Below, in pieces: positions 25,352 through 37,417 of a stretch of DNA of 37,561 nt; positions within the stretch are counted from its first letter, which is position 1, and each line of letters starts with the position of its first letter. This stretch comes from Myxococcales bacterium. Lineage in GTDB: Bacteria > Myxococcota_A > UBA9160 > SZUA-336. Both the position numbers and the translations under genes were made by a program. The notes below the pieces were generated by a model. It had not been told where the DNA came from, did not search any database, and saw only the letters and a program-made list of their open reading frames with translations. Location of the stretch: assembly GCA_013215565.1 (NCBI GenBank), contig JABSQV010000037.1, positions 1 to 37,561 on the forward strand. Direction: 5' to 3'.

Positions 25352-26220
25352 TCAGAGGCCGGCCGCTTGTCTGAGGGTCTTGCCAATCTCGGCCGGGGAC
25401 TCGGCGACCGCGATGCCGGCCTTCTCGAGCGCCTGCAGCTTGTCGATCGCGGCTCCGCTTCCGCCCGAAATGATGGCGCCCGCGTGGCCCATCCGCTTGC
25501 CCGGAGGCGCCGTTCGCCCGGCGATGAAGGCGGCCACCGGTTTGCTCATCTCGCTCGAAACGAACTCCGCGGCCTCTTCCTCTGCGCTTCCCCCGATCTC
25601 GCCGATCATCACCACCGCACGCGTGGCGGGGTCCTTCTCGAAGGCATCCAGCACGTCGATGAAGTTCGTGCCCGGGATCGGATCGCCCCCGATCCCGATG
25701 CACGTGGACTGCCCGATTCCGAGCTTGCTCAACTGATTCACGGACTCGTAGGTCAGTGTGCCGGAGCGGGAAACGACCCCGACCTCGCCCGCCCGGAAGA
25801 TCGAGGAGGGAGAGATGCCGATCCGGATCTTCTCACCCGGAGAGAGCAGTCCGGGACAGTTCGGGCCGATCAGTCGGCTTCCGGAACCGGATATGGCGTG
25901 ACACACGCGCAGCATGTCCCGCACCGGAATGAACTCGGTCACGGCGACGACGAGTCCTATGCCGGCCGCCACGGCCTCGAGCACCGCATCGGCTGCGAAC
26001 GGACCCGGAACAAAAACGACGGATGTATTCGCGCCGGTCTCCCGTACCGCGTCCCGCACCGACTCGAAAATCGGCACTCCCTGGAGCGTCAGCCCGGCCT
26101 TGCCCGGTGCGATCCCGGCCACCACCTCGGTTCCGAACTCCTGGGACAGGCCACAGTGAAACTGGCCCATCCGGCCCATCCCCTGGATCAGCAGACGGGT
26201 GTCCTGCGCGACGAAGATGC

Positions 26221-26224
<4 letters not shown>
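25352..26224 (-). CDS. sucD: Succinyl-CoA synthetase alpha subunit
   Basis: 290 residues. ATG 26224 overlaps the sucC stop as ATGA. Features: the N-terminal CoA-binding Rossmann fold with [57 protein letters not shown], and the phosphohistidine His247 in [14 protein letters not shown]. Early in the Rossmann loop it has QGMGRMG where many family members have QG(I/F)TG. It forms phospho-His, then succinyl phosphate, then succinyl-CoA with SucC, giving ATP or GTP. Confidence 0.96.
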
Positions 26225-27378
<1,154 letters not shown>

Positions 27379-27413
27379 GGACTTCCTCCGGACGCGAGCG
27401 ACCCGCGCGCGGG

Positions 27414-28343
27414 CTAGAGTTCGATCCCGGAGACGAGCTTCTCTACGTGCTCGATGCTCGCCTGCATCTGCGCTTGCTCGTCCTTCTCGAGTTCCAGTTC
27501 AAAAATCCGCTCTACCCCGCCCGCACCGAGCAGAGCCGGCACGCCCATGTAGATCCCCGAGGCTCCGTACTCCCCCTCGAGGTAGGCCGCGCAAGGCAGA
27601 ACGCGCTTGCGGTCGAGTAGCACCGCATCGGCCATCTCGATCGACGCCTCGGCCGGGGACACGAACGCGGAACCCGTCTTCAGCAGACCGACGACCTCGC
27701 CGCCGGCTCCCTGGACCCGCTTCACGATCGCGGCGATCTCATCATCGGAAAGCAGCGAGCGCAGCGGAATTCCGTTGACCGAGCAGTAACGCGGAAGCGG
27801 CACCATCGTGTCCCCGTGTCCCCCGAGCACCATGGCCACCACGTCGCGAACCGAGACACCCAGAGCCTCGGCGACGAAAAATCTGAATCGCGCAGAGTCG
27901 AGCACGCCGGCCTGGCCGAAGACCCGCTGCTTCGGGAATCCGGTCAGCTTCTTCATTGCCAGAACCATCACGTCGAGCGGGTTCGAGAGCACAATCACGA
28001 CGGCTTCGGGACAGTTGGCCTTCACGCCCTCCGCCACCTGCCGAATGATGCCCAGGTTCGTCTCCAGAAGATCGTCGCGGCTCATCCCCGGCTTGCGCGG
28101 CACGCCCGCGGTCACGATCACGACATCGGAATCCGCAATGTCCCGGTAGTCATTCGTACCGGTCACCAGTGACTCGCTCTGGAAGCCGGCCAACGCGTGG
28201 TTGATATCGAGCGCCTTACCCTGTGGAACCCCCTCGACCACGTCGAAGAGCACCACGTCGGCAAGCTTGCGCTGCGCGACCAACTGGGCCTGCACCCCGC
28301 CGATCTGTCCCGCACCAATCAGAGAAATCTTGGGTCGTGCCAT
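27414..28343 (-). CDS. mdh: Malate dehydrogenase (LDH-like type)
   Basis: 309 residues from ATG 28343. NAD-binding motif [11 protein letters not shown], with Asp34 (LFDVVEG) selecting NAD. Substrate-binding Arg83 and Arg89 are in [18 protein letters not shown] contains Asn121, Arg152 is in LDSARF, and the catalytic His176 is in GGHGDTMVP. The Arg at 83 in the mobile loop marks malate rather than lactate specificity. It oxidises malate to oxaloacetate. The gene starts seven bases after the icd stop and is followed by sucC; it has no strong Shine-Dalgarno of its own. Confidence 0.96.
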   Translation of the reverse strand: MARPKISLIGAGQIGGVQAQLVAQRKLADVVLFDVVEGVPQGKALDINHALAGFQSESLVTGTNDYRDIADSDVVIVTAGVPRKPGMSRDDLLETNLGIIRQVAEGVKANCPEAVVIVLSNPLDVMVLAMKKLTGFPKQRVFGQAGVLDSARFRFFVAEALGVSVRDVVAMVLGGHGDTMVPLPRYCSVNGIPLRSLLSDDEIAAIVKRVQGAGGEVVGLLKTGSAFVSPAEASIEMADAVLLDRKRVLPCAAYLEGEYGASGIYMGVPALLGAGGVERIFELELEKDEQAQMQASIEHVEKLVSGIEL

Positions 28344-28350
28344 CTGTAGC

Positions 28351-29598
<1,248 letters not shown>

Positions 29599-29621
29599 GC
29601 CCCCTCCCCCGGGCGGCGCGC

Positions 29622-29650
29622 AGTATAAACGCGCCCCCGGGCCCGAACAA
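29622..29650 (-). promoter_or_regulatory. Sigma-70-type promoter candidate for the icd operon
   Basis: On the minus strand, TTGTTC (29650-29645) and TATACT (29627-29622) are separated by exactly 17 bases. The -10 matches five of six consensus positions and the -35 three of six. The pair lies in the 62-base gap between ilvD and icd. The -10 is flanked by GC-rich arms (CCGGGGGCGCG and GCGCGCCGCCCGG) that form an imperfect dyad, possibly an operator. Confidence 0.5.
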
Positions 29651-29660
29651 GCGAGTTCGC

Positions 29661-31349
29661 CTAATCGTCCTCGATCGACTCGAGTACGGCGCCGCGCGAG
29701 GCAGACGAGACCAGCGAGGCATAGCGTGCGAGGACGCCGCGCTTATAGTGCGGTTCAGGCCGCTTCCACGCTGCGAGACGGCGTGCAATCTCGCCGTCCG
29801 AAAGTTGGACGTCGATCCGGCGAGCCTCGAGATCGATCGTGATCTGGTCGCCTTCCTGAATCGCCGCGATCGGCCCACCGCGCACGGATTCCGGCGCGAC
29901 GTGGCCGGCCATGAGGCCGTGCGTGGCACCGCTGAAACGTCCATCGGTCAAAAGCGCGACCTCTTCTCCGAGGCCCTGCCCCACCAGGGCCGCCGTGACC
30001 TGCAACATCTCGGGCATCCCGGGTGCGCCGCGCGGCCCTTCGTTGCGGATTACGACCACGTCTCCGGGCTGAATCTGGTTCTGGCCGACCGCCACCAGGC
30101 AGTCGGCTTCACTCTCGAACACGCGTGCGGGTCCGGTCTGCGAACTGCGCTCCGTACCCGCGGCCTTGACCACCGACCCTTCGGGGGCCACGTTGCCGTA
30201 CAGGATCCGCAGACCCCCGGTCGGCTTGAACGCCCGGCTCGCTGGACGCAGGACCTCCTGTCCGGGCGTCTCCTCCGCCGTCGCCGCCTCTTCCCCGAGC
30301 GTGCGACCCGTGACCGTGAGGGCTTCGGGGTCCACGAGTCCCGCCTCGCACATGTTCCGGGCCAGCAGGCGCGTCCCGCCCGCGCGCGCCATATCGACGG
30401 CCATGAAGCGGCCCGACGGTTTCAGATCGGCCAGTACGGGTGTGCGCTCGCTGATCTTCTCGATCTGGTCCAGGTCGAGGGCGATCCCGGCCTCGTGCGC
30501 GATCGCCAACATGTGCAACACAGCGTTGGTGGAACCCCCGGTCGCCGCCACGTTGGCAATCGCGTTCTCGATCGACGCGCGTGTGATGACTTCCAACGGC
30601 CGTGGCCCGCGCTCCAGCAACTGCATGACCAGTCGGCCGGCCTCGCGCGCCGTGTCCTTCTTGGCCGGATCGACCGCGGCGACACCGGCCGAGCCCATCG
30701 GTGAAATTCCCAGCATCTCGAGCGAGGTCGCCATCGTGTTGGCCGTGAACTGGCCCCCGCAGGCCCCGGGACCCGGACATGCGTGGTCTTCGTACTCCTG
30801 CAGGACGTCGAGCGTGATCCGTCCGGCCGCGTAAGCGCCCATCTGCTCGTACACGTCCTGGATCGAGATATCGACTCCGTGGAGCCTACCCGCCTCGATC
30901 GACCCGCCGTAGAGGACGAGCCCCGGCCGGTCGAGCCGCGCCAGAAGCATCGCGCCTGCCGGAATCGTCTTGTCGCAGCCGACGAGGATCACCACGCCGT
31001 CGAGCCCGTGCCCTCGCACCGCGAGTTCGATCGAGTCCGCGATGATCTCCCGGCTCACGAGTGAGCAGCGCATCGCGTCGGTCCCCATCGCAATCCCGTC
31101 CGTCACCGAGATCGTATTGAGTTCCAGCGGAGTCCCGCCGGCCTCGCGCACCCCCTCCTTCACGTACGCGGCCAGGTCTCGCAGGTGGTAGTTGCAGGGC
31201 GTCGTCTCGATCCAGGTATTCGCGATCCCGACGAGCGGCTTTTCGATGTCCGCGTCCCGGAGCCCGATCGCCTTCAGCATCGCTCGCGCCCCGGCCCGCT
31301 CCGGCCCCTCCGTGATCGCGGCACTGTGTCTCTTGCGGGGGTCGCTCAT
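29661..31349 (-). CDS. ilvD: Dihydroxy-acid dehydratase
   Basis: 562 residues. Iron-sulfur cluster Cys52 (TTPCNYH), Cys125 (VGCDKTIPA) and Cys197 (CPGPGACGG) are all present, which fits the [2Fe-2S]-type enzymes. SVTDGIAMG (Asp84, metal) and Lys127 (carbamylated in known structures) are conserved, as are GGSTNAVLH and the C-terminal [11 protein letters not shown] with GHVAPE. It makes 2-oxoisovalerate and 2-oxo-3-methylvalerate for valine and isoleucine. ATG 31349 overlaps the thrH stop as ATGA. Confidence 0.97.
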   Translation of the reverse strand: MSDPRKRHSAAITEGPERAGARAMLKAIGLRDADIEKPLVGIANTWIETTPCNYHLRDLAAYVKEGVREAGGTPLELNTISVTDGIAMGTDAMRCSLVSREIIADSIELAVRGHGLDGVVILVGCDKTIPAGAMLLARLDRPGLVLYGGSIEAGRLHGVDISIQDVYEQMGAYAAGRITLDVLQEYEDHACPGPGACGGQFTANTMATSLEMLGISPMGSAGVAAVDPAKKDTAREAGRLVMQLLERGPRPLEVITRASIENAIANVAATGGSTNAVLHMLAIAHEAGIALDLDQIEKISERTPVLADLKPSGRFMAVDMARAGGTRLLARNMCEAGLVDPEALTVTGRTLGEEAATAEETPGQEVLRPASRAFKPTGGLRILYGNVAPEGSVVKAAGTERSSQTGPARVFESEADCLVAVGQNQIQPGDVVVIRNEGPRGAPGMPEMLQVTAALVGQGLGEEVALLTDGRFSGATHGLMAGHVAPESVRGGPIAAIQEGDQITIDLEARRIDVQLSDGEIARRLAAWKRPEPHYKRGVLARYASLVSSASRGAVLESIEDD

Positions 31350-31978
31350 CGCTCAGTCTCCTCGGGGCCGGGAAGCTTTCGGGCGTGGCCCTCGATCGCC
31401 TCGAGCAGTTCTGGATAGCTCTCGGTGACCGGGAACGCCGGGAACTCTTCGATCACCTTCGCGGGCGCGCGAAACAGGATTCCGGCGTCCGCCTCGGCCA
31501 ACATGCTGGTGTCGTTGTAGGAATCGCCTACGGCGATGACCGGGAAGCGGATCTGCCTTAGAACTCGCACTGCTTCGCGCTTCTGGTCCGGCATCCGCAG
31601 CCGGTAGTTCCGGATCCGGCCCTGTGCGTCGATCTCGAGGTCGTGGCAGAAGAGCGTCGGGAAGCCGAGCTTGCGCATCAGCGGCCCGGCAAAAGGGTAG
31701 AAGGTGTCGGACAGGATGATGACCTGGAAGCTTTCACGAAGCTGGTCGAGGAATCCGGCCGCACCTTCGAGCGGCTCCAGCCCCCGGATAACCTCCTGGA
31801 TCTCCGCGATCCCGAGGCCGTGCTGCTCGAGAATCCCGAGCCGCGCGCGCATCAGCTTGTCGTAGTCGGGTTCGTCTCTGGTTGTCCGGCGGAGCTCGGG
31901 AATTCCCGTGCGCTCGGCGACGTTGATCCAGATCTCGGGGACCAGCACGCCTTCCAGATCCAGACACACGATCAGCAT
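31346..31978 (-). CDS. thrH: Phosphoserine phosphatase/homoserine phosphotransferase ThrH
   Basis: 210 residues from ATG 31978. The family-specific opening is [15 protein letters not shown], where the HAD nucleophile Asp7 is followed by Glu9 in place of Asp, as in Pseudomonas ThrH. Then come [28 protein letters not shown] (motif II), [10 protein letters not shown] (Lys, motif III), and [12 protein letters not shown] (motif IV). Known ThrH dephosphorylates phosphoserine and can transfer phosphate to homoserine. It overlaps ilvD by ATGA, so serine/threonine and branched-chain synthesis genes are coupled. Divergent from the membrane protein gene at 32025. Confidence 0.93.
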   Translation of the reverse strand: MLIVCLDLEGVLVPEIWINVAERTGIPELRRTTRDEPDYDKLMRARLGILEQHGLGIAEIQEVIRGLEPLEGAAGFLDQLRESFQVIILSDTFYPFAGPLMRKLGFPTLFCHDLEIDAQGRIRNYRLRMPDQKREAVRVLRQIRFPVIAVGDSYNDTSMLAEADAGILFRAPAKVIEEFPAFPVTESYPELLEAIEGHARKLPGPEETER

Positions 31979-32024
31979 GAGTCCCGGAAACTTACCAGAG
32001 ATTGCGGGGATGGTAGGATGGCGC

Positions 32025-32594
32025 ATGGCCCAGCCAGAGCCCGAGCCCCCTCCCTCCTCGGAGGTTTCGCCGGGGCCGGGCGGCTTACCCGCGATCGAGA
32101 CCCCGGAGGAGGAGCGCAAGCGGAACCGCTGGCTGCTGATCCGCGAAACCCTGGCCTTCCAGGCAAAGATGCTGCTCGAAGGGACTCGCGACTTGCTGCT
32201 GGTGCCGCTGACCCTGCTGGCCGCCGCGCTCGGCCTCGCGGTGGGAGGCGCGCGGCCGCAGCGATTTCTGTTCGACGTCATGCGCACGGGCAGGCGTTTC
32301 GACCGCTGGCTTGCGCTCTTCGGACCGGTCGAGCACGAGTTCGACTCGCCCCGGGCGGACCCGGAGCGCCAGACCGCGGACAGCTACCTGCAGCGCTTCG
32401 AACAGGTGCTGATCGAGCAGCACGAACGCGGAGGCATCACGACGCAGGTCAAGCAAAAGGTAGACGACCTGCTCGACGGTCTAGAGAAAACTGCCAGCAC
32501 GACCCAGCGTCATGTAGCCCAACACTTCGAAACGCCCGCACACCCGGAGCGGGAAGCGGATGCGCCCGAGGAGAAGGCAGGGGGCGCGAACTAG
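32025..32594 (+). CDS. Uncharacterised protein with one membrane helix
   Basis: 189 residues from ATG 32025 (AGGA six bases upstream; in-frame ATG 32010 is possible). The N-terminal 28 residues are rich in Pro, Glu and Gly. A single hydrophobic helix LLLVPLTLLAAALGLAVGG spans residues ~57-75. It is followed by a soluble, charged C-terminal half with likely coiled-coil or helical segments (YLQRFEQVLIEQHERGGITT, VKQKVDDLLDGLEKTASTTQ). No family recognised. The stop TAG shares CTAG (32591-32594) with the stop of the convergent acyl-CoA synthetase gene. Confidence 0.65.
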   Translation: MAQPEPEPPPSSEVSPGPGGLPAIETPEEERKRNRWLLIRETLAFQAKMLLEGTRDLLLVPLTLLAAALGLAVGGARPQRFLFDVMRTGRRFDRWLALFGPVEHEFDSPRADPERQTADSYLQRFEQVLIEQHERGGITTQVKQKVDDLLDGLEKTASTTQRHVAQHFETPAHPEREADAPEEKAGGAN

Positions 32595-34183
32595 AGCTTG
32601 CGCTCCCGCCCCTCCCAGTAGGGCTCTCGAACCAGTCGGCGATAGATCTTGCCCGTGTCGTGACGGGGCAGGTCCGCAACGAAGTCGACGCTGCGCGGAC
32701 ACTTGTAGTGCGCGAGCCGCGCCCGGCAGAACTCGACGAGTTCACCTGCCAGACGCTCTCCCGCCGCGGCTGGGTCCTTCGGGAGCACCACGGCTTTGAC
32801 CTCCTCGCCCCACTCCTCGCTCGGAACCCCGACCGCGGCGACGTCGGCGACGTCGGGATGCATGAGCAACACCGCATCCACCTCGGCCGGATAAATGTTG
32901 ACCCCACCCGAAATGATCAACTCCGCCGTTCGCCCGGTCAGGAACAGGTACCCGTCCTCGTCGAAGTAACCCACATCGCGAAGTGTGAAGAAGGCGCCAT
33001 CGGGCGAGTAGGCAGACGAGGTCTTGTCGCGGTCCTTGAAATACTCGAACCGCCCGACCTCGGGCGCCTTGAAGTAGACGGCTCCGACCTCGTTGGGAGC
33101 GAGCGCTCGTTCCCCGAGATCGTCACGCACCTCGATGACCTGACCCGGAACCGCCCTCCCCACACTCCCGGGCTTCTCGAGCCATTCCTCAGGTGTGATG
33201 TAGGTCCCGCCCCCTTCGGTCGCCGCGTAGTATTCGTAGACGACCGGGCCCAGCCATTCGATCATGGCCTGTTTCACGTGTACGGGCGTCGGCGCAGCCC
33301 CGTGGATCACGTAGCGGAGCGAGGAGGTATCGTAGCCACGCTTCACCTCCTCCGGCAGCCCGATCAGCCGGTGGAACATGGTCGCGACCATGTGGGTGTG
33401 CGTCACGCGGTACCTATCGATGAGGCGCAGCGTCTCCTCCGCATCCCACTGATCCATCAAGACCACCCCCGTACCCGCGTTGATCGGCACGCTCAGATTG
33501 AACGCGAGCGGAGCGGCGTGGTAGAGCGGCCCGGTGCAGAGGCACACGTCGTTCGGCGGATCGAAACCTGCGGTTTTCAGAATTTCGATGAAGAGTCCGG
33601 CGCGAGCGACCGGTGTCTGCCTGCGATAGACACCTTTCGGCCGACCCGTGGTTCCAGAGGTGTAGAGCATGGTCGAACCCTGAACCGGCAGCTCGAGGTC
33701 GTCGGGCGAGCCCGCTTCGAGCGCCGCCTCGTAAGGCTCGAAGCCCTCGATTGAACCACCCAGCGCCAGCCGTACCCCCGCTTTCGGGCTGCGCGTCGCC
33801 GCCTCGGCAAGGGCGTTCGCGAACACGAAATCTCCGATCAGCGCGCGCGCTTCGCAGTTGTCGGCGATGTAGGCAATCTCGTCCGCACCCAGGTGCCAGT
33901 TGATGGTCGTCAGCCGGAATCCCGCGCGCGCACAGGCCGCCCAAACGTCCGCGTACTCGGGCCGGTTGGAACAGACCAGGGCCACCGCATCGCCGGACTG
34001 AAGACCCTGCGCGTAAAGCGTGCTGGCGAGGCGATTCGCACGCTCGTTCAGTTCCGAAAAGGTCAGGTCGAAGTGAGGCTCGCAGCGGATCGCGTAGCGC
34101 TCGGGATCTTCCCGGGCCGTGACCGCCACCTGCATCCCGACCTTGGCGGCCTCTTCGCGCGTCAGTCTGGTTCGAACCGTCAC
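32591..34183 (-). CDS. AMP-forming acyl-CoA synthetase
   Basis: 530 residues from GTG 34183. ANL-superfamily motifs: A3 TMLYTSGTTGRPKGVYR (171-187), A5 YEYYAATEGGG, A7/A8 GYLFLTGRTAELIISGGVNI, and the catalytic Lys512 in LPRHDTGKIYRR. It activates a carboxylic acid to acyl-AMP and then acyl-CoA. Chain length and substrate cannot be read; the YRR after the A3 motif occurs in FadD3/FadD17-like bacterial synthetases. Convergent with the one-helix protein (shared CTAG). The sorbosone-dehydrogenase-like gene lies 76 bases upstream on the same strand. Confidence 0.92.
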   Translation of the reverse strand: MTVRTRLTREEAAKVGMQVAVTAREDPERYAIRCEPHFDLTFSELNERANRLASTLYAQGLQSGDAVALVCSNRPEYADVWAACARAGFRLTTINWHLGADEIAYIADNCEARALIGDFVFANALAEAATRSPKAGVRLALGGSIEGFEPYEAALEAGSPDDLELPVQGSTMLYTSGTTGRPKGVYRRQTPVARAGLFIEILKTAGFDPPNDVCLCTGPLYHAAPLAFNLSVPINAGTGVVLMDQWDAEETLRLIDRYRVTHTHMVATMFHRLIGLPEEVKRGYDTSSLRYVIHGAAPTPVHVKQAMIEWLGPVVYEYYAATEGGGTYITPEEWLEKPGSVGRAVPGQVIEVRDDLGERALAPNEVGAVYFKAPEVGRFEYFKDRDKTSSAYSPDGAFFTLRDVGYFDEDGYLFLTGRTAELIISGGVNIYPAEVDAVLLMHPDVADVAAVGVPSEEWGEEVKAVVLPKDPAAAGERLAGELVEFCRARLAHYKCPRSVDFVADLPRHDTGKIYRRLVREPYWEGRERKL

Positions 34184-34259
34184 TGTTGGCCCCCGGCCGA
34201 TTGACTCCGGACGCTGATCATATACCGGGCGAGCGCCGGCGTCGGAACTCTGCGTGCGC

Positions 34260-35450
34260 TCAGCCCCCTGCGGAGCGCACGCGGTAGATCGCGCCGGCGT
34301 AGTCGTCGGAGATGTAGAGCGCGCCGTCGGGCCCCTCCAACACGTCGACCGGGCGTCCGATCACGTCCTCGTCCAGCTCGAATCCAGTCGCGAAGTCGGA
34401 TTCCCGAATCTCGCCGCTTTCGGGCAACCACTCGAGCACCACCACCTTGTAGCCGCTCTTCCGCGTGCGGTTCCAGGAACCGTGAAGCGCGACGAAGGCC
34501 GCGCCCCGGTAGCGTTCGGGGAGACCCTCCCCCTGGTAGAAGTCGATTCCGAGTGGTGCGGTATGGGCACCGAAGCCGTGAGCGGGAGAGCGGCCGGCCC
34601 GAGCGGTGGGAAGATCGCCGAGATCGGGATCCGGGACTCCGAACCCGTTCACGTAGGGCCAGCCGTAGAAGGCACCCGCCTCGAGCCGGTTGAGTTCGCA
34701 GGGCGGAAAATCGTCGCCGAGCAGGTCGCGCCCGTTGTCGGTCGCGAAGAGTGCGTCCGTCCCGGGCTGCCAATCGAAACCGACCGAGTTGCGCAGGCCC
34801 GAGGCATAAATTTCTCCGCCGGAGCCGTCCGGCTCGAAACGCAAGACCGCCGCCCGACGCTCATCCTCCTCGACGCAGACGTTGCAGCTCGACCCCACCG
34901 ACACGTACATCTTCCCATCGGGCCCGAAGCGCAGCGTACGCGACCAGTGGTTGCCGCCAGTTGGGAGTCCCTCTACGACCGTCTCGAGTTCCCCCTCGAC
35001 CTCTTGCCACGGGGCCCGGTAGTGCACCCGCCGGACGGCGCTGGCCTCGGCCACGTAGAGCCAGTCCCCAAAGAAGTCGAGTCCGTGCGGACGGTCGAGG
35101 CCCTCGAGCAGAGGGCGGACCCCATCTGTGCGTCCGTCGCCATCGCCGTCGCGTTCGACGAGGAAGATGGTCCCGAGCCGCGGCGAACTCACCAGCAGAT
35201 CACCGGCGGGCGTGAAGCGCAGAAAACGCGCGTTCCGGATCCCGTCCGCGAAGATCCCGATTTCGAGGTCCTCGGGCACACGCACGCGCGACTGAAACTC
35301 GCTCTCGGGCGGAGGCTGAACCCCGCCCCCGAAGACGTTGATCAGGGAGCCGAGGGGGGCGTTCACGGCAAAGCGCTCCGGCAGGAGCAGCGTGCAGGCC
35401 CCGACCCCGAGCAGCAGCAGACACACCATCCAGAGCAGCACTCGCCTCAT
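34260..35450 (-). CDS. PQQ-type sorbosone/glucose dehydrogenase-like lipoprotein
   Basis: 396 residues. Signal RRVLLWMVCLLLLGVGAC has a lipobox ending at Cys19, so it is probably a periplasmic lipoprotein. The mature part is a six-bladed beta-propeller of the GDH/L-sorbosone dehydrogenase family: NARFLRFTPAGDLLVSSPRL, RPHGLDFFGDWLYVAEA, NHWSRTLRFGPDGKMYVSVG, SSCNVCVEEDERRA, GLRNSVGFDWQPGTDALFAT, FVALHGSWNRTRKSGYKVV, GRPVDVLEGPDGALYISDD. Members oxidise aldoses with PQQ and pass electrons outward. No PQQ synthesis genes are in the window. Divergent from rnpB. Confidence 0.88.
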   Translation of the reverse strand: MRRVLLWMVCLLLLGVGACTLLLPERFAVNAPLGSLINVFGGGVQPPPESEFQSRVRVPEDLEIGIFADGIRNARFLRFTPAGDLLVSSPRLGTIFLVERDGDGDGRTDGVRPLLEGLDRPHGLDFFGDWLYVAEASAVRRVHYRAPWQEVEGELETVVEGLPTGGNHWSRTLRFGPDGKMYVSVGSSCNVCVEEDERRAAVLRFEPDGSGGEIYASGLRNSVGFDWQPGTDALFATDNGRDLLGDDFPPCELNRLEAGAFYGWPYVNGFGVPDPDLGDLPTARAGRSPAHGFGAHTAPLGIDFYQGEGLPERYRGAAFVALHGSWNRTRKSGYKVVVLEWLPESGEIRESDFATGFELDEDVIGRPVDVLEGPDGALYISDDYAGAIYRVRSAGG

Positions 35451-35531
35451 ATCTTCCGGATCCCCCTCCCCCCGGGCTCGGGACCAGCATATCGCACGCC
35501 GAACGGGCGAGCGCGCGCTAGACTGGGTCGC

Positions 35532-35938
35532 GCCGGAGGTGGATGGAAGATCGCCGCCAGCCTCGTGTTGGGGGAGGAAAGTCCGGGCTCCACAGGGCAG
35601 GGAGGTGGCTAACGGCCACCGAGGGTGACCTCAGGGAAAGTGCAACAGAAACGACACAGCCTACCCCCGCCCCCTCGGGTGGCGGGGCGGCAATGGTGAA
35701 ATCGTGGGGTAAGAGCCCACGCGCGACAGCCGGGTGACCGGCGGCGGGGTAAACCCCTCTCGGAGCAAGCTCAAATAGGGACGCCGCTGAGAGCGGCCCG
35801 CTCGAAGCGCCAAGGCGCGGGCGTCCGGGTCAGAGTGCTCGAGCCCGTCGGCAACGGCGGGCCTAGACGAATGATCTTCGCCTTCGACACCGAGAGGTGT
35901 CGGGGGAACAGAACCCGGCTTACAGTCCACGCTCCGGC
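35532..35938 (+). ncRNA. rnpB: RNase P RNA, bacterial type A
   Basis: The universally conserved 5' core GAGGAAAGTCCGGGCTCCAC (from 35574), GTGGCTAACGGCCAC, AGGGAAAGTGCAACAGAAA, GGGTAAGAGCCCACGCG, GTAAACC..., AGCAAGCTCAAATAGGG, TAGACGAATGAT and the 3' partner ACAGAACCCGGCTTACAG are all present in order. Ends are set by helix P1: GCCGGAGGTGGA (35532-35543) pairs with TCCACGCTCCGGC (35926-35938), with one bulged base. It is the catalytic RNA that removes tRNA 5' leaders. A TAGACT -10-like element at 35519-35524 would start the RNA near 35531, but no -35 is clear. Divergent from the sorbosone-dehydrogenase-like gene and upstream of hldD. Confidence 0.96.
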
Positions 35939-35940
35939 CC

Positions 35941-35965
35941 GCGCCGCCCCTTCCGGGGGCGGCGC
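35941..35965 (+). terminator. GC-rich hairpin after rnpB
   Basis: GCGCCGCCCC (35941-35950) pairs perfectly with GGGGCGGCGC (35956-35965) around a five-base loop TTCCG, starting three bases after the end of rnpB helix P1. No T tract follows, so termination may be weak or may mainly stabilise the 3' end. Confidence 0.6.
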
Positions 35966-36103
35966 GTTCGGGCGCGCGCTGAGACCCGGGGACGGGTGAC
36001 CCGCAGGACGGGCCCTGCTACGGTCCCCTCCGATGCGGAATCATCTCGACCGGCGGAGCGGGTCCGTGGCGTTCGAGCACGGGAACGCAGCCGGAGTTCG
36101 CCC

Positions 36104-37048
36104 ATGATCGTCATTACAGGCGGCGCCGGCTTTATCGGCAGCAACCTGGTCCGCGGGCTCAACGACCGCGGCCAGACCGAGCTGCTGGTGGTAGATGATC
36201 TCGAAGACGGCCGGAAGTTTCGAAACCTCGCCGACTGCGAGATCGCGGACCTGCTGGACAAGGACGCCTTCCTCGACTGGGTCGAGTCCGACGGACTCCC
36301 GGACGGGGTAGAGGCGGTCCTTCACCAGGGCGCCTGCTCCAACACGATGGAGTCGGACGGGCGCTATCTGATGCGCGTGAACTACGAGTACTCGAAGAAG
36401 CTCCTCCACTACTGTACGCGCAAGCGGATTCCATTCCTGTACGCGTCCAGCGCCGCGGTCTACGGAAGCGGCGAGGTCTTCGAGGAGGAACGGCGTTACG
36501 AGGCGCCGATCAATCTCTACGCTTACTCCAAGTTCCTGTTCGACCAGTACGTGCGGCGCGTCCTGCCCGAGATCCAGAGCCAGGTTCTGGGGCTTCGCTA
36601 TTTCAACGTCTACGGGCCGCGCGAGAGCCACAAGGGCGAAATGACGAGCGTCGCCTACAAGGCACACCGGCAGATCGTCGACCGAGGACGCATCGAACTC
36701 TTCGAAGGAACGGGCGGCTTCGCAGATGGAGAACAGCGCCGAGACTTCGTCTGGGTGGGTGACGCGGTCTCGGTGAACCTCTGGTTTTTGGAACACCCCG
36801 AACGCTCAGGCATCTTCAACGTCGGAACGGGACGGGCGCAGAGCTTCAACCAACTCGCACACGCCGTGATCGCATACCACGGGCGGGGCGAACTCGCTTA
36901 CGTGCCGTTGCCCGAGAAGCTACGCAGGAGCTATCAGAGCTTCACCGAGGCCGATCTGAGCGGGCTCCGGAAGGCCGGGTACACGGCGCCCTTCCACTCC
37001 GTGGAAGAGGCCGTGCCCCTGTACCTGAGCTGGCTCGAGGGCCGCTAG
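36104..37048 (+). CDS. hldD: ADP-L-glycero-D-manno-heptose 6-epimerase
   Basis: 314 residues, as in E. coli HldD/RfaD (310). Extended SDR fold: MIVITGGAGFIGSNLVRGLN (dinucleotide-binding), Asp31-Asp32 after VV, ASSAAVYG (catalytic Ser), and Tyr139-x3-Lys143 in NLYAYSKFLFD. GLRYFNVYGPRESHKGEMTS and RRDFVWVGDAVSVN complete the family pattern. It epimerises ADP-heptose at C6 for the LPS inner core, which implies an outer membrane with heptose-containing LPS. The upstream 138 bases contain no strong Shine-Dalgarno. The stop TAG shares CTAG (37045-37048) with the stop of the convergent small heat-shock gene. Confidence 0.95.
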   Translation: MIVITGGAGFIGSNLVRGLNDRGQTELLVVDDLEDGRKFRNLADCEIADLLDKDAFLDWVESDGLPDGVEAVLHQGACSNTMESDGRYLMRVNYEYSKKLLHYCTRKRIPFLYASSAAVYGSGEVFEEERRYEAPINLYAYSKFLFDQYVRRVLPEIQSQVLGLRYFNVYGPRESHKGEMTSVAYKAHRQIVDRGRIELFEGTGGFADGEQRRDFVWVGDAVSVNLWFLEHPERSGIFNVGTGRAQSFNQLAHAVIAYHGRGELAYVPLPEKLRRSYQSFTEADLSGLRKAGYTAPFHSVEEAVPLYLSWLEGR

Positions 37049-37407
37049 CCGGCCTTCACCTCGATGCTCCTGGGTCGCGAACCAGGTCCCTTCGGCAGAT
37101 AGAGTTCCAGCACCCCGTTCGCCAGCGTCGCCTGGACCTTGTCCGCCTGGATGTCGTGCGGAACCGCGAAGCGCCGCACGAACTTCCGGACCCGGCTCTG
37201 CGAGTGCGAAGCGCGAGCCTCGATCGTGAGGGTTCGAGCTGCGAGTCGCAGGTCAAGCGACTCGCGCTGGACGCCGGGCAGATCGGCCCAGAGCCGAATG
37301 CCCTGGTCGGACTCGTGGAGGTCGACCCTGGGGGCGTATGCGGGAACCTGCTCCGCTGGTCGCGCCTCCGCGACCTCAGCGGTCTCGTTTCTGGTTTCTC
37401 TCTTCAT
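37045..37407 (-). CDS. Small heat-shock protein, Hsp20 family
   Basis: 120 residues from ATG 37407, with AGGAG seven bases upstream. The alpha-crystallin domain runs from APRVDLHESDQGIRLWADLPG through ESLDLRLAARTLTIEA and KFVRRFAVPHDIQADKVQAT to the hallmark LANGVLELYLPK. A C-terminal Ile-x-Val (RSIEVKAG) would plug a neighbour's groove in the oligomer. It holds unfolding proteins in an ATP-independent way. It starts ten bases after the end of another Hsp20 gene on the same strand, forming a tandem pair. Confidence 0.92.
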   Translation of the reverse strand: MKRETRNETAEVAEARPAEQVPAYAPRVDLHESDQGIRLWADLPGVQRESLDLRLAARTLTIEARASHSQSRVRKFVRRFAVPHDIQADKVQATLANGVLELYLPKGPGSRPRSIEVKAG

Positions 37408-37417
37408 TCTGGACTCC

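Noticed and set aside
35897-36103. Upstream extension of the hldD frame
   Set aside because: It overlaps the 3' end of rnpB. The conserved start MIVITGGAGF at 36104 matches the family exactly.
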